From Symsagittifera roscoffensis (taxonomy: Eukaryota; Xenacoelomorpha; Acoela; Convolutidae), in assembly GCF_963678635.1 (NCBI RefSeq), contig NC_087065.1, forward strand, positions 39,095,599-39,159,598: 64,000 nt of DNA. Direction: 5' to 3'. The position numbers were made by a program, and so were the translations under genes. Shown here in pieces: positions 32,456 to 43,699 of the stretch. The number at the start of each line of letters is the position of its first letter. Position 1 is the stretch's first letter. The notes under the pieces are model-generated. The model did no database searches, was not told where the DNA came from, and worked only from the letters and a program-made list of their open reading frames with translations.

Positions 32456-35400
32456 GTTTTACTCATTCAGTTTTTCCCAGTAGCTTTATGGGTCATAATT
32501 TTGCTTGTGTAAGCGAAGTGTAACTCCGCCTTTGTGTAAGATTTTTTTTTTGATTTTGCAGTTTAAATTCAGTGTTTATGCCAATAAGTTCAAAATTCCC
32601 AACCCGATAGTTCGGTGCTGTCATGGTACTCTCAAGGGTTTTAAGTCTCGCCTCCAAATGATTAAATGCGTTCAGCTTCCGAGATATGTGAAATGTGAAA
32701 TTAATTATCATGAGTAACCTCTGTACTTTGTTGTCGGAGCAAATACGGCCCGAGCAATTTAAGTTTTTTTTAAATGTAAGTTGCTCGATTTAAATTGAGT
32801 GGGCTCATAATTTCACATTATATATTGAAATTTAATTGAAAATTTTAATTTAATTAGCTTTTTAAAACATAAACCACTGCATCATTACGGCATATTGGCT
32901 TATCTAGCCAAGAGACAGTTGGAGAAGAGTCAATTAACGCAGGGAAGCAGAAAAACACACCGACTTGCTTTTTCAAAAACTTCTAATTTAGAATTTCAAA
33001 TTTTTTTTAATTATTGTCGCAGTTTTTTCGTCCTTTCCCGTCCAGCGAACGACGATAGTCTTCATTGATTACATTAAATTAAGGTTTGTTACACTTTTTA
33101 TAGGAATAATAGGTATTTCATCTGATAAAAATTGAGTTAGCTACATATGCGTTGTCAAGTAAACCGATGGGTATCAAGCTGAGAAAAGTTGTTTTTGATC
33201 CGATCACTGCAATTGGAGAGATCCTTTCCTTTCGGGCGTGTTTTTTGTCTAATTTCGAGCGAAATATTCAAAATTATTGTTTAAAACTTTTCAGTAGTCT
33301 CATAATTCGCAAAAGTTGTCTGATTTGTAGTTTGTGTTTTTTGCCTAATTTTGATTGAGAAAATTTAATGAGATGAAAAGCCATTGATTGAACCGTCACC
33401 AATTTGTCGACTTTTAAAAAAAGTTTGTTCGTTTTTTCTTCACTTTTGAAGACATCTCTTGTCGGCTCGGATTAGTTTACAAAGTTTCTATGTTTTGTTT
33501 TTCATCTTATCAGATTACCTGGAAAAATCGGCGCAAAAATGAAATATATGAAAAGTTTTTTAATCAGTTTAGAACTATCTGTGGAACCCGCACATCAATT
33601 GGCTAATTTTGTTTTGAACAAATGGTTGTCCCCAAAGACCCATCTTGTTTTGTTAGTACTCATTCTGTTTTGTTTCAATTTTCCTTTTTGGAGATAACCG
33701 TTGTCGTTCATGACTAAACTAAAAAATGTTTCTCATCAGTCCATGCTTAAAACCCTGCTCAATTTTGAAATGAAAATTCAACCAGTTTCCAATTAAATAA
33801 ACAAACAAAAAAATGTTTTTTTGGCAAAGGCATGTTGCTTTGAGGCAAAAAATCAGCAGCATGCATCGAAAACATGTTTTTCCTTTTGTTTTTTTGATAT
33901 GAATAAAACCAATGATGAGCGGACAAATTTAAATTCAAAACGCGGTAAGTTCTTAAAAATCAGCATTGGCGTGTTTTTTCGACATTCCTCATCGCTCAAA
34001 AAAAGTGAATGAAAATTAAAATAGAGACTATGGAAAAATTGCGTGGAAAAATTTTTCCGAAAAACAATTGTATTGTTTTTTTAGCTATCTTAGTTTTATA
34101 ATTTTATGATAACACTAATGGACCAAATTAGAATTTTGTTATAAATCGAATAGTAATATACGTAAAACATGTTTTGGAATTAATTTTTGATTTAAAGCCT
34201 TTACCTGTTTTTTCAGGTTATCAAAAAACTAATTTTACAATTTGAGAAAATTTTTGCTTTTGTTGTGAAAATAATAGAACTGGCAAAAACGAGAAATTTG
34301 TCACACATAGCAATTCAGTAATTTCAGTTCATAATTTCACATCGCCTATTCATTTTTTGAACTCAGTTATTCGAAAAATTGTGTTGACAAAATTGGTGAG
34401 TTTTTCAAAAAAAACTAAGACTTCCAAAAAGGCAGTTTATATCACTCAAACTCGGTCAATTTGAAGATTTTGGTAAGGTTTCAGATAAAAATTGCTCAGA
34501 GATGTGCATGAAGTTAGGGATTTTCAAAACTTTGCGTATAAATTTGTCAGCTAGTATGGTATAGTAGTTATCATTTTTCAAGCAATCACTTCACTAAATC
34601 TTTTTAGCAACTATTGTGAAATTTTTTTATCCATACGTTTACTGTATTTATGCTAAGGATTTTAAAACGTACCTAAAGTGTTTTTTGTTCTGAAACATTT
34701 AGCCATAACAATTGTTGTATGTTATGAAGTTTAACTAGAAAACTTTGTTCTCTATTTCAAGTAAACAACTGGATCAATTGCGAAGAAAATTGTATCTGAA
34801 AAAATTTAAATTAAAAAAGTCTTCACTTCGAAAATTTTTTTCACAAATTATAAGAAACTGTTTTTTTCAGACCCCGAAAAAATTGGTACGGTCTTTACAT
34901 CAAAAACTGATACTTCTAGAGAGGGTAGTAAAAACCATTCAATTTTGGCCTGTTTAAAGATTTTGAAATAGTTATAAGTAAATATTTTTCAAATATGTCC
35001 ATAAAGTTAGGCATTATAAGCAATGAGTTTTGCTTTGAAAGACTCCTAAAAAGGATCAATTGTCTGCTTCATTTACCAAAATGTTCTCTTTCACAATAAT
35101 TTCATCATATTTTTATTTAAACAAAAAAAATACCAAAAGATTGACCAAATTACATACTGTATCAAAATTTTGCATAATTACAGTGAACAATGATGCAATT
35201 TGTTGAAAATTTTAAAGTAGATGCTTCATTGTTTTTATCTTTTTCGAGTTTCAAAATCAACAAAAAAACTCATGACCAATTTTTTCCAATAAAAGAAATC
35301 ATATCACTTACTGCGTAAAACTTTTGCTTAATTACAGTAATCTGATAAGAAAATTTGTTCAGAATCTTAGGGTAGTTGCTTAATCTAGTTCATCTTTTTT

Positions 35401-36895
35401 GCATAACCGAATTGTTTTCCGTTTTTTCAGTACAGGTTGAAAAACATTTGCATCTTTGTTGACGTCAAGAAAAAAATAATAAATGAGAAACAATTTTCGT
35501 TGGAAATCAACTCTCACCCAATTCTCACCCAAGAACAGTCGACGTTCCGAGAGGTTTTCTCACATTTAGTTCTTACGTGTTTAAAAAAAGTGCTTCACTG
35601 TTAGCTTCTGAGTATTCAAGATAAGTGACAGGAACAAAAATTTCAAAACTGAGAACAAGCGTAGCCAAAATATTCCCTTTATTTTAGATTGCATATTAAA
35701 AATGTTTGGCAAAATTTATGCCTTGGGTTATCAGTTCATTGAAAGAAAAAAAACAGAGCAAAACATTTTGAATTGATGGAACCTCAGAATTGATATGAAA
35801 AAAAAATATAAATGATTAAAATTGAGAAAAACCAGCTTTGACGCGATTTTTGTTCTTAACGTTTTACATGAACCAAATGGGCCCACTAACCAAGAAATTA
35901 TTTTCATAGACTAGAAGCGATATTATTTTCTAGTGCAACTTTTCTTTGGTTTCTGAAACAAACCTTTCAATTTTGGCCTCTTCAAAAACGTCTATAAAGT
36001 TAGGTATTGTGGAGACAAGACAAAAACATTGGCACATAATTTCGTTCGCTAAAAGCTTTCAAATGTGCTTCAAACGCTTTCCTTTTTTTGAGCAAAGTTT
36101 CAATTCATTTCAAGAGTTTATGTACAGCAATTGATGTGATCTTTTCTCTGTCAAAAACTGACCATCTAAGTTTTTTATTTGTTATTAAGTCACACAACTA
36201 AAAATTTTCGCTCTATCATGAAAACAATTGAAGTCAAAACATTGAAAAATTACGTATAATTGCGGGGAAAAAATAATCTGAAGAAAAATTGTGGTGTTTT
36301 TCCAATTATCTTTGTTATATATTCTTATTTATACACTAATACACCAAGTTATACTGTTATTACAGTCCGGTTTAGTAAATTACATGGAATACGTTGTCGA
36401 TTTGAAAAAATTTGATTTAGAGCTTTTATTAGTTTTTTCAAGGGCTAAAGAGTCCAGATTTTACGAAGTGAAAAAAAAAATTGCTAATGATATGAAATTC
36501 TAAAAAACGACAGAATTGAAGATAGTTGTCACACTGCGCATTGCAATTTTTTCATTTGAATTGTTTCTGATCAGATATTCAATTTTTAAAACTCCATTTC
36601 TTCAAAACGATTGTCACTCAAGGAAAATACTTTCAACAATAGTGCTAACTGGTTCGTTTTAGACACTGAAAAAAAATCAAGTAAACGTTTTGATCAAACA
36701 TTTTTGGTTAATTCGAAGATTTTGGTAAAATTTTAGATGAAACTTGTATAAAAACATCCATTGAATTAAGCAACTTAGAAAAAATCAGATAAGCTCGTGC
36801 ATAATTTTGCTAAAGTGTGTCATACAAAATCTTTTAAAAGTCGACTAGCTATTTCAAATAATTTTTAGCAATGCACAGGAGAAATCAACAGACCA
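32456..36895. other. AT-rich stretch with faint degenerate repeats, no recognised gene
   Basis: No coding domains were recognised. Loosely similar motifs recur: gaagattttggtaa (about 34,460 and 36,715), tcaattttggcct (about 34,940 and 35,968) and ataaagttaggyatt (about 35,000 and 35,993). This suggests old, diverged repeats roughly 0.5-1 kb apart. Confidence 0.4.
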
Positions 36896-36899
36896 AGAA

Positions 36900-37060
36900 A
36901 CGATAGGCAAAATTATCGATGTAAAAAGCAGTGTATCTCAAGGTATTTACTTGCGCCCTCTATTGTTTTTTTTTCTAAGAGACCTACGCGACATATTGAG
37001 TACTCCCTTCCATTCGCCTTTGAAGTACAGTATTAGTTTTCTTTCCGAAAATGTTTCCAG
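36900..37060 (+). pseudogene. Non-LTR retrotransposon RT relic
   Basis: One frame reads IDVKSSVSQGIYLRPLLFFF and continues LRDLRDILSTPFHSPLKY. This is a decayed version of the non-LTR RT motif S-G-V-P-Q-G-S-x-L-G-P-L-L-F followed by xNDLPxxL. The YADD box is no longer readable. The relic is isolated, with no other recognisable part of the element nearby. Confidence 0.55.
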
Positions 37061-38683
37061 CAGGTATTGAAAAAATAGCAGTTAATAAGGTTTTTTATCA
37101 AGGTTTTCTTATCAAGAATAAGTGTACAAAAGACTCTCCCTCTTTCAGGAATTCGACCACTACACTATTCAAAAGGGTCCTTTAAGACTTTTAAGACGCT
37201 GCATTATGTTTTCCAAATCTCAGAAAGAGATAAGACAGAAACTTCATAGAGCGTAATGAAAACTCGAAGTGCTCAGTTTCTTAAATACAATTACGTAATG
37301 TATTTTCTTCGCCTAAAAGTGAACTTTTGTGGAATGACGTTTTCCGAATCACTCAGAGTTGTACAAATATACTCATTGAGTCTACATTTCAAGGAATTAT
37401 CTTTTTACAGAACTTTCATCATTACAGCAGAGGACGGAGAACAACATTTTGCTCCACCCTTGTTTGCTGAAACAACACAGACGCTTGTAAAAAACTTGAC
37501 TTCAAATTAAACTTTAAGTATTTATTTGATGAAAATCCAGTCGACAACTGCATGATAGTCCTCCAAGATCTAAGTTTTATACTGCAGTAAAAAAAACTAT
37601 AGTTAGAATGTAAAAACCGCAAATTGTGAGCTATGTTTTCGAGGAAAGACCAAAAATACGCAGTAGAATACAATCAAATGTCAATTTTCAAAAATTGTGT
37701 CCGAAATCGAAAATCAAAACCGGGACTGAATTGGTAATCGGAGGCTCTCCTAGAGGCGAAACCTGTCGCAAAGCTGCTAATTCAAAAATTTGCTCAGCTG
37801 GAAAACCATATGTGAAAATTTTGTTAAGCTGGATGCACATTATGCGTTTTACCTCCTGGAAATGATGTCAAATTCCCTCCTAATTTGGCATTATCAAACT
37901 CTGCGTACACGGCCCTGTGTTTTGTGAAGTGATTTTTCAAAACGGTACGATTGAATAAATGGAACTTCAATATAAGGTAATTAATATAAAATTCAATGGT
38001 AATAATTCTTTGAAAGCATTTCCCCGGAAGCGGAAAGTCGCTTGGGTGTTGCTTCCGCTCGTCTTTCAGCTCCACCTAATTTGTTAGACTCAAAGGAGGA
38101 GCGAATGCTACCTCAAGCAATTTTTTTTGTGTTTGCAGTACGAATATGAACATACCATAAATGTTTCGGTTTGATTCGAAAAAAAAACGTCAACTAGCTC
38201 CAGAAGGAGCTCGTTTTTGATAAAAAAAAAACCTCCTAAAAATTTTTTTGAGCACTTGAAATAGAAATTCGTGAATCAAGAACATTCCCATGTGAAAAAT
38301 TTACAAAAATAGTTTAATACTACATTGGTTGAGAGACAAAATATGTAAAAACTTGAAATTTAAACTGACAAATTGGCAGTTTAGAATCGCTGTGTGTCTC
38401 CGCATAGTGACAAAAATTGGTCCAAAACATAGATGCGTTTCCGAAAAAGATTTAACTGAAGATGGACAGCATGGCTTTTTGTGCGTGCAAAGTGCACGGA
38501 GATTTCATAGGTTCTTAAACTCAAAAACCCCTGAAAGGAAGAGTTTCGCTTCCTCTCACAATACATGTTTTTGTGACACGACCGCTCAACAGGACAGATC
38601 AGAAGTGGATAGATGCCTTGACGCTTGTCCATCATGCAGAGTTTTCATGCAGAGTCTGTCAAATGTACCAGAAGTTGACTCTC
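37061..38683. other. No clearly recognised feature
   Basis: A 124-codon plus-strand frame at 38,329-38,703 has Cys/Arg-rich composition and a QHGF tetrapeptide like that of non-LTR RTs, but no supporting context. Other frames are short. Confidence 0.35.
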
Positions 38684-38783
38684 TAGTCTCTAGCAGAAAT
38701 TAGATTTCTATAGTCAATTTCTAGTCTCTAGCAGAAATTAGATTTCTATAGTCGATTTCTATAGTCAATTTCTATAGTCAATA
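38684..38783. repeat. Short tandem repeats
   Basis: A unit of about 38 bp (agtctctagcagaaattaga then tttctatagtcaatttct) occurs twice and is followed by three copies of tttctatagtcaa. Confidence 0.85.
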
Positions 38784-38989
38784 CTACATTATCTTATTTT
38801 TAAATCCCAAAGTGTAATTTTTCCTGAACTTGATATCCAACATAAGATTGGCAAATGCAAGTTGCAATTATTAATTTGGATTTGATTGTTCTGGCAGAGA
38901 CTTGCAGGACACGACGAAATATTTGACGGTTTTTAAATTTTTCTATACTCAGAGCAATAGTTGTCCGTTCGATTTTTTAATTAATTATT

Positions 38990-39830
38990 TGAACGATTCA
39001 TATCCCATCTTTTATTGCTTCAAAGGCATTAATCTCAGGCAAAAAGATCGATATCTGAAACATTCTGCTGAATCATATAAACAATGCCCATAAAAATGCT
39101 AATAGTTCCAACTTACTGGTGCTGTTCTTTCGATCCTGTTGGGCTCATAGTAGTAAAAAACATACTCTAACGTGGTAAGGAACATAATTTAAAAAAAATT
39201 TCCTACAGGGTAAAACTGACGAGACTTCCTGAAATTAGTTATGAGCTAAAACATATTAACAATTTTTTTAAAAAGTTTCAGGAGCGCTTTTTTTAGGTAG
39301 AAATTGCAATTTGGGATCCGGGCTATGGATATAAAGATAAAGGCCTAGTGGTAGGTTAGACTCAAAGTTGCTTCTTGGCCTCAAGATTTTTTGGTCGAAA
39401 ACAAGTTGTTCTGATTTCGTAGAACTGCGTCAGTTGTAACATGAGTCAAATTGCACAAATACAAAAATTTGTATTAAAATCTTGCCTCCCAACTGGAACA
39501 GAATAGAAAAAAGTCCAAAAATTTAAACATTTATTTTAAGGTCTTGAAGTTGTTTTTTGTAATTATATCATTAAGGTATCCACTTGTAACCCATTTTTTG
39601 ACAAATGAAAGCAAAGTATCCATTCATGTCAGTTCAGTTTTATTAGAATACCATTTGGGAGAACAAGAACACATGAAGATGGAACTCCTATCTAAACTAA
39701 CCAATGTTTGATACAATCGGAGCGCTTACAGAACTGTGCGTTTGATAGAGAAAAATCAGCCATAGATTTTTGTAAACTTTACAGTTTAGATGAGTCTTTT
39801 TAGTAAAGATTGCGTTCTAGGTGACATATG
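38990..39830 (+). repeat. PLE-associated repeat R3, partial tandem copies
   Basis: About 39,040-39,290 matches the second half of the R3 copies at 42,416-43,130 and 46,196-46,870 (aaaagatcgatatctgaaac; ctggtgctgttctttcgatc). About 39,415-39,800 matches their first half (gtaacccattttttgacaaa; agaataccatttgggagaac; agcgcttacagaactgtgcg). A 3' part followed by a 5' part implies head-to-tail copies. Confidence 0.7.
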
Positions 39831-39906
39831 TTGATTAACAAATAAGGAGAACTAATAAAAGATGGTATTGTTTTCCAACTAATCGCTTTTGAAGTTCTGG
39901 GTGACG

Positions 39907-40070
39907 CCAGCTGCTTCTAAAAAAGATCTTGATAAAAATTGAGCCGATGCACCGAAGAAACCAGGGTAGCTTGTTGCTTCTAAAAAAGAAGCAGCTAGGT
40001 GCCCCAGCTGCTTCTAAAAAAGATCTTGATAAAAATTGATCCGATGCACCGACGAAACCAGGGTAGCTAG
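39907..40070. repeat. Tandem duplication of about 65 bp, period about 98 bp
   Basis: The segment ccagctgcttctaaaaaaga through gaaaccagggtagctt occurs at 39,907-39,970 and again at about 40,005-40,070. Confidence 0.85.
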
Positions 40071-40560
40071 TTTTCTTATGCAGAAAATTTCCGTCGCAAT
40101 ACTGGTTGCGAATGCTGACAATGTTCATGGCACATTTGATGGTATTATTATTTTCAAAGAAACGATATAATTGTAGAGCCAGGACGCTGAATTTATCGAG
40201 CGTACTGATATTTGGCCTTTTCTTCTAAATATGCCAATCCTCTAGTTTAAGTAGCTCATGAGTTTGGTCGATAAGATGTGACTTCAGCTCAGCAGTATCA
40301 CCTACCTTTTATCGACCTTCTGGCAAATACTATCCCACTGAGGAGTCCACGTATATCTTCAAAATTACCTTTATCAAATTACAAAATTACAATTTATATT
40401 ATGTTTAAAATTAATAAGACTGACATGTCAGAATCAACAAAATCTCAGAACAAAAATTTATAACTTTTTATAAGCAGAACAGTAAAAAATCTCAGTAGTT
40501 TACAGAAATATGTTTTCATAGGTACCTATTATGTTATTACAGCTGTATAGTTTCGATTGG
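40071..40560. other. PLE 3' flank-like sequence, no intact gene
   Basis: The stretch at 40,415-40,470 (gacatgtcagaatcaacaaa) matches sequence just after the endonuclease stop of the plus-strand PLE (about 45,829). The end of another truncated PLE copy therefore probably lies here. Confidence 0.4.
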
Positions 40561-40599
40561 TCAGAATATTTTAGAGCATGTCTTCGGCATGTTTTTCAT

Positions 40600-40860
40600 T
40601 TTTCCCAGATCTTTGATTGTTCTGAAACGAAATTCATTTCCTTGTGGAAACTGAAATTTTTTTTGAATTGATGTTAAGAAGTATGCCTGTAGAAACACTA
40701 TGCGAGATTGAAGCAGCTGCAAAGGGAGATGTGAAATATACGCCCCCTGACAAAAAAAGTCAAACAACCAGAAAATATTTGAAGTATAGCGGTCTTCTAG
40801 CACTGCCGTTTAATAAGGGGGTACCTTTTGGGGAAAAGCAGAAAAATGAGAAATCTTAGC
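40600..40860 (+). pseudogene. PLE N-terminal fragment
   Basis: Reads ETLCEIEAAAKGDVK, KYTPPDKKSQTTRKYLKYSG and LLALPFNKGVPFG. This is homologous to FCEIEAG, RVKQKPSAKGVEKARKYLK and VAVPYDKDVGLF of the minus-strand PLE at 6.8-7.4 kb. The RT core is missing: the next recognisable sequence is a new upstream-ORF copy at 41.0-41.4 kb, so this element is truncated. Confidence 0.7.
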
Positions 40861-40964
40861 TGAAAGGAAATTGCCGCAGTGGTAAGCTATAATCGAACTG
40901 ATATTTAACCAAACCGATATTTTAAGGCAAACTGTTTTTGTTTCCATTTTGTACAATCTTTTTT

Positions 40965-41430
40965 GAGTGAAAATACTGGTTTTTGGAGTGAAAATAGTGA
41001 TTGCTGTAGCTGTCAGGATCCTTTTTTCATAGCCTGAAAGAGCTCGAGCGAGACAAACGGCGAGAGATTGAACAGTAGGTATAGCAGTAACTGACCTTTT
41101 TTGAACCCCAAAACCTTGACCAGGGGATAAAAAATTGGCAAATTTTGTTGTAACAGCAACCTCTGGCCAGTAAACATTTTGTCCTGTTGCACGATGTGCT
41201 GAAAATCAGCCTATCATCTCATCGCACAGACAACTATACGCCCTGCACACTTGATGAACATCTTACGTATCTACAGCCGAAGCGAAGACAAATAAGGGCC
41301 ATTTTTTTTAGCAGGAGAACCGGAAATCCCGACATCTTTGAGGATCTGCGGAAGACAGAGATATCGTCTTTAAGGCAACAAGTAGTCTTATCTCTATAAG
41401 CAAGAAACAGAATCCTGCGATCCTCAAAGA
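40965..41430 (+). repeat. PLE-associated repeat R1, copy 1, with upstream-ORF fragment
   Basis: Nearly identical to 43,190-43,665. It includes the open frame 41,187-41,399 with HDVLKISLSSHRTDNY, CTLDEHLTYLQ and AIFFSRRTGNPDIFEDLR, homologous to the 8.0-8.7 kb ORF. In the same frame upstream, FEPQNLDQGIKNWQILL aligns with NTTNPQKKLARLL of that ORF across a stop codon. Confidence 0.75.
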
Positions 41431-41446
41431 GTATCTTTTATTCTTT

Positions 41447-42415
41447 TTCAATTGATTTTTTCATGAAAACAATCTAAAAACCATAAAATGCCAGCTTACT
41501 CCTTAATTATCTTTTGATTAGAAAAAAATATTCAAAATAGAACCAAAATTTTAATCGATCCTTTATCAACTCTAGTCTTAGAAAAATTTTGGAAGTTTCC
41601 GCTATTCGAAATTTTGAAACCAAAAAATTAAATTGCTCAAAACTTCCAAACAAAAACAAAACCTTTAGAATTATTGCTCCCTTTGCTCGACTTTTCTCTG
41701 ACTTTTTCCTGATTGATTCCGAATTTCTAAAAAAGCTCCCTCAAGTACTGAAAATTTGTTTAATTTGATCAAAAGATCAACTCTGTCAGAACACAAAGAA
41801 AATCCAAAAAAAAAATCAAATCCTGCTCGTTAATTCCGGAAAACACAGCATTTTTACAATTATTCCATTAACAGTGTATTCCATCTGATTTTGAAATAAT
41901 TTATTTTAAAATAACTGAAAAACAACAACACATTTAACCAAAATTGTGGCTAGCCATAAATTTATATTTGAGAAAATTGATAAACTCAATTAAATTGCAC
42001 ATTTTAAAAATTATGCAGACCAGAAGCAGACTACAGGAAAATCATCGACGTCATCAACCAATCTGGGGGCCGATGAAGTGCAACTGAAGGATCGACCTAG
42101 GGTTCAAGCAGTCTAAACGACAACAGCAGAATCCCAAATATTCGTGAATTTGAACGGCTTAAAATTCCAGAGTTATGAATTGTAATAACACAGCGTGAAT
42201 TAGAACCGACACTATGCCCAACGACAGGAAGAAAAAATTGAAAGTTCTGTGTAGACATTTGCGTTCTGAATTAAATTGCGTGATAAAAAAGGATGACATT
42301 AACTCAATCTTAAAAAGGAATTGTCGGACACTGAATGAATCCTCATCAAAGTATGAGGAACTGATGGAAACAATTGCATAAAAGTTCACGACCGTATAAC
42401 TAATATGTGAAAAAG
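41447..42415 (+). repeat. Repeat R2, copy 1 (about 970 bp)
   Basis: Matches 46,950-47,930 from tttttcatgaaaacaatcta to ggaactgatggaaacaattg. It carries no obvious gene. It sits between R1 and R3 here but after R3 in the other copy, so it may be an independent insertion or part of the PLE terminal region. Confidence 0.85.
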
Positions 42416-43130
42416 CATTGATCATAACAGGATGGGTGAGTCTTGGTTACTTGCGATTCCCCTTTTTGTAAAAAATGCATAAGTGTAACCCGAGTCAAAG
42501 TGCAGAAACACACATTTGCAGATTGAAAAAATTTGCCTCCCAGATAAAAAAGAATGGAAAAATTTCAGTCGAAAACTTAAAAACAATTTCATTTGCTTGA
42601 AGTTGTATTTAATAATTCTCTCAATTAAGTCTCCACTTTTAACCCATTTTGTGACACGTGTAAGCGAATTATACATACATGTTTGTTCAGTTGGAATAGT
42701 ATACCCTATGGGAGAACAATAACACTATTAAGAACAATTGTAAATATAGATATAATAACACCAACAGGAGCGCTATATAGAAGTGTGCATTTGATTGATA
42801 AAAACAAGCCATAGCAGTTGCCCAACTTCCAGTTTAGATGGCAATAAGATCGATATCTACAAAATTTTGTTGAGGCAAACATACAATGCCCATAGAAATG
42901 CCGGTACAACCATCATACTGGTGCTCTACTGTTTCTCCTGTTGGGCCTATAGTAGAAAAAAGATGATAAATGTAGTGGTGCACTAAGATGATAAATGTAG
43001 TGGTACAAAACATTCCTCTTATAGCGAAAAAAAAAGTGACGAGTCTTCCTAATATTAATTTTGAGTCGAAGCTTTTTTGTAAATTTTTGAAAAACTTTCC
43101 AGAAGCACCACATTTAAGAATACAAATGCA
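42416..43130 (+). repeat. PLE-associated repeat R3, copy 2
   Basis: Same order of landmarks as at 46,196-46,870: gatcataacaggatgggtga; taacccattttgtgacac; gaacaataacac; ggagcgctatatag; aataagatcgatatc; tgtttctcctgttgggcc. A 26-bp internal duplication (aagatgataaatgtagtgg) occurs near 42,960-43,005. Confidence 0.75.
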
Positions 43131-43189
43131 ACGAATCATTTTGGTAACTTTTTGAAAATGTTCCCAGATGCACTGAATTTAAGATTAAA

Positions 43190-43665
43190 AATGCTGATTT
43201 TTGAGTGAAAATGATGGTTGCTGTAGCTGTCAGGACCCTTTTTCACAGCCTGAAAGAGCTTGAGCGATACGATCGGCGAGATATTGAACAGTAGGTTTAG
43301 CAGTCCCTGACCTTTTTTCGAACCCCAATACCTTGACCAGGGGATAAAAAATTAGCTACTTTTGTTGTAACAGCAACCTCTGGCCAGTAAACTTTTGTCC
43401 TGTGGCACGATGTGCTGAATATTAGCCTATCATCTCATCGCACAACAAACTATACACCCTGCCCACTTGATGAACATCTTACGTATCTGCAGCCGAAGCG
43501 AAGACAAATAAGTGTCATTATTTTTTGCTGGAGAACCGGAAATCACGACATCTTTGAGGATCTGCGGAAGACAAAGATTTCGTCTTTGAGGCAACAAGTA
43601 GTCTTATCTCCATAAGCAAGAAACAGAACCCTGCGATCCTCAGAGAGTACCTTTCATTAGAACTG
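43190..43665 (+). repeat. PLE-associated repeat R1, copy 2, with upstream-ORF fragment
   Basis: Contains the frame 43,412-43,615: LNISLSSHRTTNYTPC, DEHLTYLQPKRRQ, WRTGNHDIFEDLR. It leads directly, without R2, into a basic segment (KPSNGRRRAKARRAVV, about 43,738-43,790) and then the PLE RT. This is the same ORF1 - basic tail - RT order as in the minus-strand element. Confidence 0.75.
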
Positions 43666-43699
43666 AATTCTTACTACGGGTGGTGCTATCCCTTTGAGA

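Noticed and set aside
38329-38703. 124-codon plus-strand frame with QHGF and Cys/Arg-rich sequence as a gene or RT piece
   Set aside because: A single tetrapeptide match, no neighbouring RT motifs in order, and no conserved domain recognised.
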